Positions 58,500 to 64,000 of a stretch of DNA of 64,000 nt are shown here, one piece after another (within the stretch, counting starts at the first letter, position 1; the number at the start of each line of letters is the position of its first letter). Position numbers and translations under genes: made by a program. This DNA is from CAYQJL01 sp964573295. Its GTDB lineage: Bacteria; Eisenbacteria; RBG-16-71-46; CAIMUX01; WJJG01. The notes beneath the pieces are model-generated. The model made no database searches, was not told the DNA's origin, and saw only the letters and a program-made list of their open reading frames with translations. The DNA is taken from assembly GCA_964573295.1 (NCBI GenBank), contig CAZNJE010000002.1:133283-197282 (forward strand), in the 5' to 3' direction.

Positions 58500-60947
58500 A
58501 TGGCATTGCTCAAACGTCTCAAGGAGAGATCCGGTATCTGTGCCGTGGCCGTGGTACTGATTGCCACCCTCGGCGCCGGCAACGGATTCGCCGCCGGCCC
58601 CGACCAAGACCTGCATGGCGGCCGCCACATCGTTGTTCCCGGCACCAGCACACAGCTGACCGTCTGGCAGGGGCTGGATGCCGCTGGCCAGTCCGCCACC
58701 CACTACGCGATCGACATCGATGGCAATGGCCCCGAACGCACGGGTACGGCCGACTACACTCTTGGTCTTCGGTACGCGCACTTCGATCCCCTGGCCGAGG
58801 AACCTCCGGTGCCGGAGCAATTGCGTGCGGACCAGGCTGTCGGACTCTATATCGTGCAGTTCGTGACGCCGCCGATCGCTGCCTTCGCCGAGCAGATCGA
58901 GGATCTCGGCGGAATCGTGCGCCATTACGTCGCGCAGTACGCTTACCTCATCGAGGCCACCCCGGCTGCCCGCGAGCAGATCGCCGACCTCCCCTACGTT
59001 CGCTGGGTGGGCGTCTACGAACCGGCCTATCGGCTCGAGGAGTTCATGTTGGAGAACCTGGAGGTCGCCAGCGAAGCCTATCCGCTCCAGCGCTACAATA
59101 TTCAGGTGCTTTCCCCGGCGCAGAAGCCGGTCGTCGCCGACCGGATCGCTTCGATCGGTGGACAGGTCGATGGCGCCGATGCGGGCAAGCACCTGGTCGA
59201 GGCCACGCTCACGCCCAACCAGCTCTTCGAGGTCGTTCGTTGGAACGAGATCAACTTCGTCGACCGCTGGGGCCCGTATGAGACCGACATGAACATCGCC
59301 CGCGAGGTCAGCGGCGCCAACTACATCGAAGGCGCAGCCGGCTATACCGGAGAGGGTGTTCGCGGTGAGGTCTACGACTCGGGCTTCAACATGGGCCACC
59401 ACGATTTCCAATCCCGCCCACTGATCCAGCACGGCTACACCGGCTCAGCCGATCACGGCTCCTCCACATCGGGGATCGTCTTCGGGGACGGCTCGGGCAA
59501 CGCCATCGCCCGGGGCATGCTGCCCGACGGCCAGGGCATCATCTCCGATTACAACTACACCGCCATGACGGGCCAGGGCCGCTACAACAACACGATGGAA
59601 CTGCTCGAAGCGCCGTACTTCGCGGTGTTCCAGACCGCCAGCGTCGGCAGCCCGCGCACCACGCAGTACACGACGGTCTCCGCGGACACCGACGAGATGA
59701 TCCTCGATTCGGACTTGGTGCACGTCCAGTCCCAGAGCAATTCCGGGTGGGAGGACTCGCGTCCGCAGGCCTGGGCCAAGAACATCATCTCCGGCGGCGG
59801 TGTCTACCACTACAACACCGCCAACCTCAGCGACGACTGCTGGTGCAACGGTGCCAGCACCGGTCCGGCTTCGGACGGACGCATCAAGCCCACCCTGTGC
59901 CACTTCTATGACCAGACCTACACGGTGACCTGCTGCGGCTACGAGTCCTATACGGCCTACTTCGGCGGGACGAGCGGCGCGACGCCGATCATCGCCGGCC
60001 ACGTGGGCCTCTTCATGCAAATGTGGTCGGAGGGGATCTTCGGCAACGAGGTCGATCCCGAAGGCACCGTCTTCTCCAACCGCCCGCACGTGCCCACCGC
60101 CAAGGCCCTGATGATCAACACGGCCCGCCAGTACGACTTCTCGGGACCATCGCATGACAAGACCCGCACGCACCAGGGCTGGGGCATGCCGGATGTCCAG
60201 CAGATGTACGATCTGCGCGAGAAGATCTACGTGGTCGATGAAGAGAACCTACTGCGGCCATTCCAGGTGGAAGAGCATGTCGTCGTGGTCGAAGCCGGCG
60301 AACCGGCTTTCAAGGCCACCATGGCCTACGCCGACTTGGCCGGCAATCCGGCCGTCCAGTCGCAACACCGCATCAACGATCTCACGCTGAAGGTGACCTC
60401 GCCGTCCGGAACGATCTACTACGGCAACGTAGGGCTCTACGACGGCCCCTGGTCCGAGCCGGGAGGCGACGCGGACACCAAGAACACCGTCGAGTGTGTC
60501 TACGTCGAGAACCCCGCGGAGGGCGAGTGGACGGTGGAGGTGAGCGCCGACGAGATCGTGCAGGACGCCGAGCCGAGCACACTGGCGATGGACGCCCGGT
60601 ACTCGCTGGTCGTCAGTGGCGTGCTGGTGGTCGACTTCTCGGATGCCGATGGCCCGACCGAGCCCCGCTCCACGCTCAGCCTCGTGCTCGACGGTCCCAA
60701 CCCGGCCTCGCGCACGGCGCACTTCAAGTTCTCGCTGTCGCAGGAGACGGCGGTCGAGCTGACCGTGCACGATGCCCAGGGCCGCGTGGTGGCCACCCTG
60801 CTCAATCAGCAGATGCCCGCCGGCACTCACCAGGCTGGGTGGAACGGCAAGCTCGTCGATGGTTCACGGGTCCAGCCGGGCATGTATTTCGTGCGGTTGC
60901 GCACGGCCGGCGAGCAGGCCACGCAGAAGGTGTTGATGGTGAAGTAG
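58500..60947 (+). CDS. Secreted subtilisin-family serine protease with sorting domain
   Basis: 815 residues; ATG after accggagggaaacgc. Signal segment ICAVAVVLIATLGAGNGFAAG. A long pro-region (to ~285) contains two inhibitor-like halves. Catalytic triad: Asp 293 (GEVYDSGFN), His 319 (ADHGSSTSG), and Ser 492 (GGTSGATPIIAGH). Cys pairs (DDCWCNG, VTCCGYE) lie near the active site. Residues ~610-715 form a P-domain-like jelly roll (LTLKVTSPSGTIYYGNVG). The end is FlgD-like: GPNPASRTAHFKFSL, TVHDAQGRVVATLL, and GMYFVRLRTAG. Extracellular or surface protease. Confidence 0.93.
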   Translation: MALLKRLKERSGICAVAVVLIATLGAGNGFAAGPDQDLHGGRHIVVPGTSTQLTVWQGLDAAGQSATHYAIDIDGNGPERTGTADYTLGLRYAHFDPLAEEPPVPEQLRADQAVGLYIVQFVTPPIAAFAEQIEDLGGIVRHYVAQYAYLIEATPAAREQIADLPYVRWVGVYEPAYRLEEFMLENLEVASEAYPLQRYNIQVLSPAQKPVVADRIASIGGQVDGADAGKHLVEATLTPNQLFEVVRWNEINFVDRWGPYETDMNIAREVSGANYIEGAAGYTGEGVRGEVYDSGFNMGHHDFQSRPLIQHGYTGSADHGSSTSGIVFGDGSGNAIARGMLPDGQGIISDYNYTAMTGQGRYNNTMELLEAPYFAVFQTASVGSPRTTQYTTVSADTDEMILDSDLVHVQSQSNSGWEDSRPQAWAKNIISGGGVYHYNTANLSDDCWCNGASTGPASDGRIKPTLCHFYDQTYTVTCCGYESYTAYFGGTSGATPIIAGHVGLFMQMWSEGIFGNEVDPEGTVFSNRPHVPTAKALMINTARQYDFSGPSHDKTRTHQGWGMPDVQQMYDLREKIYVVDEENLLRPFQVEEHVVVVEAGEPAFKATMAYADLAGNPAVQSQHRINDLTLKVTSPSGTIYYGNVGLYDGPWSEPGGDADTKNTVECVYVENPAEGEWTVEVSADEIVQDAEPSTLAMDARYSLVVSGVLVVDFSDADGPTEPRSTLSLVLDGPNPASRTAHFKFSLSQETAVELTVHDAQGRVVATLLNQQMPAGTHQAGWNGKLVDGSRVQPGMYFVRLRTAGEQATQKVLMVK

Positions 60948-60980
60948 CGGCTGGGAAGAACCGGCTAGCTCACAAGAATA

Positions 60981-61010
60981 GGCGGCGGATCGGTCAACCG
61001 GTCCGCCGCC
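60981..61010. terminator. Hairpin after the subtilase gene
   Basis: GGCGGCGGA (60981-60989) and TCCGCCGCC (61002-61010) form a perfect 9-pair stem with a 12-base loop between two convergent genes. No T run follows in either direction, so it may act as an mRNA 3' end rather than a classic terminator. Confidence 0.5.
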
Positions 61011-61068
61011 CACTTGTATGCTCTGCAAGCTCAGGTGAGAATCGACAATCGCCGCCTCGATGAGGCGC

Positions 61069-61809
61069 CTAGCCCCGACGCTTCCAGGTCACCGCCGCGC
61101 CGACCAGCAGGCTCGCGCTCAGCAACACCAGGGTACCCGGCTCGGGAACCTCGGGGGTCTTGGTCAACATGCCTTGGCTGCCACCATCATACTCGATCGG
61201 CCGGTAGTAGACCGCCGAGGCCGTTAGCGTGCCGGGATCCTGGGCGTAGAGGGCATCCAGCACGGACGTCGCGACCGCGCGGGAACCCGAATTGGCCCCC
61301 CCGGTGATCTGGAACCCGCCCGCCGAAGCCCAGGTCTGGTTGCTGGCCAGATAGGTGGTGCGCCAGGCCTGCTCGTGACTGACCTCCCAGAGCGCCAGCT
61401 GCACGCCCTTGGCCTCATCAGCGCTCATGGGCCCGGTGCCGTAGCTCTCATAGATCCAGGCCGCTTCAGCCGTATTGTAGGGAGGCGGATAGTTGTAGGG
61501 CGGCACGACATAGGCATCCGCCCACCAGGAATCGCTCCACGTGTAGGAGTGGAAGATGTCGAGGCAGTAGAGCGGATTCTCGAAGTACTCTTTCTGTGAC
61601 TCGGTGGGGTTCGCGACCGCCGACCGCCATCCGGTGACCGGTCCCAACCCCATGTTGTTGTAGTTCGTGCCGTCGACACGAACGCTCACACCCTGTCCCG
61701 TCCCGTAGAGGAACCCGGTGAAATGCAAGTACCAGCTGGCACTTGCGTCAACCGTGGAGCCCGCCATGAGAGCGGCTAGGATGCAAACGCTTAGGAGCAA
61801 GTGTCTCAT
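61069..61809 (-). CDS. PEP-CTERM protein with thioester-like motif
   Basis: 246 residues; ATG after gcgaggatggccc. Signal peptide MRHLLLSVCILAALMAGSTVDASA. The C-terminus is a PEP-CTERM anchor: VPEPGTLVLL, hydrophobic helix, then KRRG, so it should be cut and sorted by an exosortase. The middle has YCLDIFHS (Cys 82) and GVQLALWEV (Gln 137), the Cys and Gln signatures of thioester domains in surface adhesins. NYNNMGLGPV and a Tyr/Pro-rich stretch lie between. No exosortase gene is in the window. Function as an adhesin or matrix protein is inference. Confidence 0.85.
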   Translation of the reverse strand: MRHLLLSVCILAALMAGSTVDASASWYLHFTGFLYGTGQGVSVRVDGTNYNNMGLGPVTGWRSAVANPTESQKEYFENPLYCLDIFHSYTWSDSWWADAYVVPPYNYPPPYNTAEAAWIYESYGTGPMSADEAKGVQLALWEVSHEQAWRTTYLASNQTWASAGGFQITGGANSGSRAVATSVLDALYAQDPGTLTASAVYYRPIEYDGGSQGMLTKTPEVPEPGTLVLLSASLLVGAAVTWKRRG

Positions 61810-62128
61810 GGGCCATCCTCGCTGTTTTCGTTGGTTTCAAGCTCGTCAAACTGTGCGCCGCCGTTTTGGCGGTCTGATAATTGTACCGGAATTGGGCTGG
61901 CAGATCCATCTCCACAAATCCTCAACTGGCTGCAAAGAATCATCTTAGCCTAATTGTGTGTACTTGTATCAATTTCCGGGTTCGCAACAAGATGGCCCTA
62001 TGTCTCGCCCGCGAAGCGAAGTCCCTATCACTCAATGAGCTGGGCAATCCAGGGGAGCTGACGAAACAGGCCGCTCGACGGGCACCTGACCTGATAGAAT
62101 GGGGCTCAAAGCAACCAAGGAGGCATCC
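61810..62128. other. Intergenic region between divergent surface-protein genes
   Basis: 319 bases, AT-richer than its surroundings. A small hairpin ccgcc-aaaac-ggcgg (minus strand, near 61857-61871) is the only structure seen. No promoter pair could be supported with good spacing. Confidence 0.4.
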
Positions 62129-63862
62129 ATGCACCGCTCCCTGCTCACATCGTTCTCCGCCAGCCCGTCCCCGAACTCAACACCGAACTCAACCCGTATG
62201 CCGCCGGGCGGCATCCTGCGGGTTCTGGGCCTCGGGGCCGCAGCCGTCACATTCCTCTTGGTCCCGCTCGCGAGCGCGCAGCAGATCACCATAAGCCCAG
62301 ACGGCCACCTGACGGCGACCTGCGCCTGTCGTCCGCCGACTCCCGAAGAGCGGCAGGACCCGTTGCTGGCCCCCGACGGCCTCCTGCAGGAAACGCCGCG
62401 CGCCAGCTACAGCCGGGGCACCGTGCCCCTGCCGCTGGTCCCTGACTGGGTGGGTTCCCGAACCCGGGCAACCGGGGTGCTCACCTGGTTTGACGCGGAC
62501 AACGATGGGGACGAGGATCTCTTCGTGGGCACCTACTACGCCAACATGTATCCCCCGCTCGAGGACTACTACAACTATATGTATCTCAACGAGGGTGGGA
62601 TGCTCGAGGACGGGCCCAGCTGGATCTCGGTCGATCAACGCCACACCGGCGATGCGGACTGGGGGTTGATCGACGAGGACCCCTATCCGGACCTCTTCCT
62701 CGCCAATGGCGGCCCCTCCTTCCAGCCGTGCCAGGTCTTCTTCGGTCACGACGGCCTGCTACCTACGAGCGCCGGTTGGCAGAACATCGGCGGGGCCTGG
62801 GCCACCGGCTGCGATCTGGCCGATTTCGATCTGGATGGCGATCTGGATGTCGCCACCTCCAACCAGGGCGTCTACCCCGACTCCTACCGGCCGGTCTACC
62901 TGTACCGTAACGACGACGGCACGCTCGGTACCGCACCCATGTGGCAGTCGAGCCAGGTGGGCATCACGGGCGCGTGCGCCTGGGGCGACATGGACGGCGA
63001 TGGCTATCCCGACCTTGCGGTTTCGGGTTGGTCGAACTGGAACACCGGCGTCTTCCGCAACCTGGGCAATACGCTGGATCCCAACTTCGCCTGGACGACC
63101 GGGGTACCATCCCGCACCGACAAGGGCGTGGGCTGGGCTCATGTGGATCAGGACGCCCACCTGGACCTGGCCGTCGGCGGCAACGGCGATCCCGATTGGA
63201 TCTTTCTGAACGAGGGAACGATCCTATCGAACACGCCCACCTGGGCTTCGGAAGAACCTTTCAACGGGTGCCAAGAACTCGACTGGGTGGACATCGACAA
63301 GGACGGCGACATGGACCTGGCCAATGTTCACTTCAGTACGGGCCACGTGCGCATCTACCTCAACGAGAACGGCACCTTCGCCACCACGGCCGACTGGCAG
63401 TTCGACGCCTCCTCGAGCGCCACGGCGATCGCGTTCGGTGACGTCAACGGCGATGGGTGGTTGGACCTGGCCATGGGCGTGGCGAACGGGCCGATCGCTC
63501 TCTTCATCAACGAGCAGCTTCCCGCGGCGGCTGACGATCCACGGCCGCCTTCGCTGGTCGCCGAACCACTGCGGCTTCGGATCGGTGGCAATCCCGTGCG
63601 TGAGCATCTCTCCCTGGCGATCGAGGCGGACCGGCCGGTGCGCCCCCTGACATTCGAATTGCTCGACGCGACCGGCCGGCGACTCGTGCATCGTTCACTC
63701 GCTTCGATGGGATTCGTTCAGATGGCGCATCCGTCCGTGAATCTGGCCACGGAGACAGGCGGCACCCTCACGCCGGGCATGTACCTGGTTCGCGTGACGG
63801 CCGAGGATGAGGCCGGAAGAGTCCACCGCGCTCAGGATCAGGTCGTCTGGATGGGCCGGTAG
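62129..63862 (+). CDS. Secreted FG-GAP repeat protein with FlgD-like C-terminus
   Basis: 577 residues from the ATG at 62129 (aaggaggcatcc upstream). N-terminal Ser/Pro/Asn stretch, then signal segment VLGLGAAAVTFLLVPLASAQQ. A seven-bladed-type propeller follows with calcium-loop motifs DADNDGDEDL, DFDLDGDLDV, DMDGDGYPDL, DIDKDGDMDL and DVNGDGWLDL. C-terminal domain: LRIGGNPVREHLSLAIE, ELLDATGRRLVHRSL, and PGMYLVRVTAEDEAG. Similar in plan to the FG-GAP protein at 12.7-14.7 kb. Surface or secreted role, ligand unknown. Confidence 0.88.
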   Translation: MHRSLLTSFSASPSPNSTPNSTRMPPGGILRVLGLGAAAVTFLLVPLASAQQITISPDGHLTATCACRPPTPEERQDPLLAPDGLLQETPRASYSRGTVPLPLVPDWVGSRTRATGVLTWFDADNDGDEDLFVGTYYANMYPPLEDYYNYMYLNEGGMLEDGPSWISVDQRHTGDADWGLIDEDPYPDLFLANGGPSFQPCQVFFGHDGLLPTSAGWQNIGGAWATGCDLADFDLDGDLDVATSNQGVYPDSYRPVYLYRNDDGTLGTAPMWQSSQVGITGACAWGDMDGDGYPDLAVSGWSNWNTGVFRNLGNTLDPNFAWTTGVPSRTDKGVGWAHVDQDAHLDLAVGGNGDPDWIFLNEGTILSNTPTWASEEPFNGCQELDWVDIDKDGDMDLANVHFSTGHVRIYLNENGTFATTADWQFDASSSATAIAFGDVNGDGWLDLAMGVANGPIALFINEQLPAAADDPRPPSLVAEPLRLRIGGNPVREHLSLAIEADRPVRPLTFELLDATGRRLVHRSLASMGFVQMAHPSVNLATETGGTLTPGMYLVRVTAEDEAGRVHRAQDQVVWMGR

Positions 63863-63914
63863 GTCCAAGGAGGAGGGCGCGCGTCGTCTCTCCAGGCACC
63901 ACGGCGGGGGCGAC

Positions 63915-64000
63915 GACCTCCGCCAGCCGCCACGAGGAGGCCGATGACCTCCGCCAGCCGCCACGAGGAGGCCGATGACCTCCGCCAGCCGCCACGAGGA
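63915..64000. repeat. 31-bp tandem repeat cut by the window end
   Basis: Units starting gacctccgccagccgccacg at 63915, 63946 and 63977, spaced exactly 31 bases, nearly identical with no spacer between them. The array probably continues past the window. Confidence 0.9.

Noticed and set aside
63915..64000. Possible CRISPR array from 31-base periodic repeats
   Set aside because: The units follow each other without spacers, and no cas gene is near.

Overview
The window is about 64 kb of high-GC bacterial chromosome. Three kinds of evidence suggest a Gram-negative lineage of the FCB group, such as Candidatus Eisenbacteria or Krumholzibacteriota: secreted proteins with FG-GAP repeats and FlgD-like C-terminal sorting domains, a DUF5916-type outer-membrane protein, and a PEP-CTERM protein. 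The taxonomic call is inference; no rRNA or tRNA gene was seen.

Layout. 1-4.7 kb: the end of an outer-membrane barrel gene, then a convergent pair for a periplasmic binding protein and a histidine kinase. 5-9 kb: a LarE-FdhD fusion, an Rrf2-type Fe-S regulator and a PLP decarboxylase. 9.5-17.4 kb: a DASS transporter, a zinc-ribbon protein, two related periplasmic proteins, a secreted FG-GAP protein, a class V aminotransferase, a PduO-type cobalamin adenosyltransferase and a ferredoxin reductase. 17.8-25.2 kb: an eleven-gene Mrp/Mbh-type cation/proton antiporter operon with three MrpD-like subunits and no hydrogenase genes. 25.2-41.2 kb: aromatic amino acid synthesis. aroC-tyrA read rightward. 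On the minus strand trpL-trpE-G-D-C-F-B-A-aroF-aroA-aroE-aroKB-aroQ form one long block behind a trp promoter and a ribosome-type attenuator whose leader peptide has three Trp codons. 41.2-46.9 kb: a ferredoxin, an RsbU-type phosphatase, a Fur-family regulator (probable Zur) and a zinc importer operon headed by a ribbon-helix-helix/zinc-ribbon regulator. 47.3-53.3 kb: a large hybrid histidine kinase, a receiver protein, and an overlapping zincin plus ATP-grasp pair. 53.4-63.9 kb: secreted and surface proteins (propeller with sorting domain, DUF5916, subtilase, PEP-CTERM protein with a thioester-like motif, FG-GAP protein).

The genes give a nearly complete route from erythrose-4-phosphate and PEP to chorismate and tryptophan, plus prephenate dehydrogenase, under what looks like Trp-codon attenuation. 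The other themes are metal and sulfur handling (LarE-FdhD, Rrf2, Znu/Zur) and cell-surface export.

The most striking general feature is more than twenty different short tandem repeats (9-33 bp units). They lie in gaps, at gene ends and, in frame, inside normally compact enzymes (TrpF, PduO, ferredoxin reductase, TrpE). The strongest single oddities are the LarE-FdhD fusion, whose FdhD half has lost both cysteines of its sulfur-relay motif, and the trp attenuator that heads a combined trp-aro operon.
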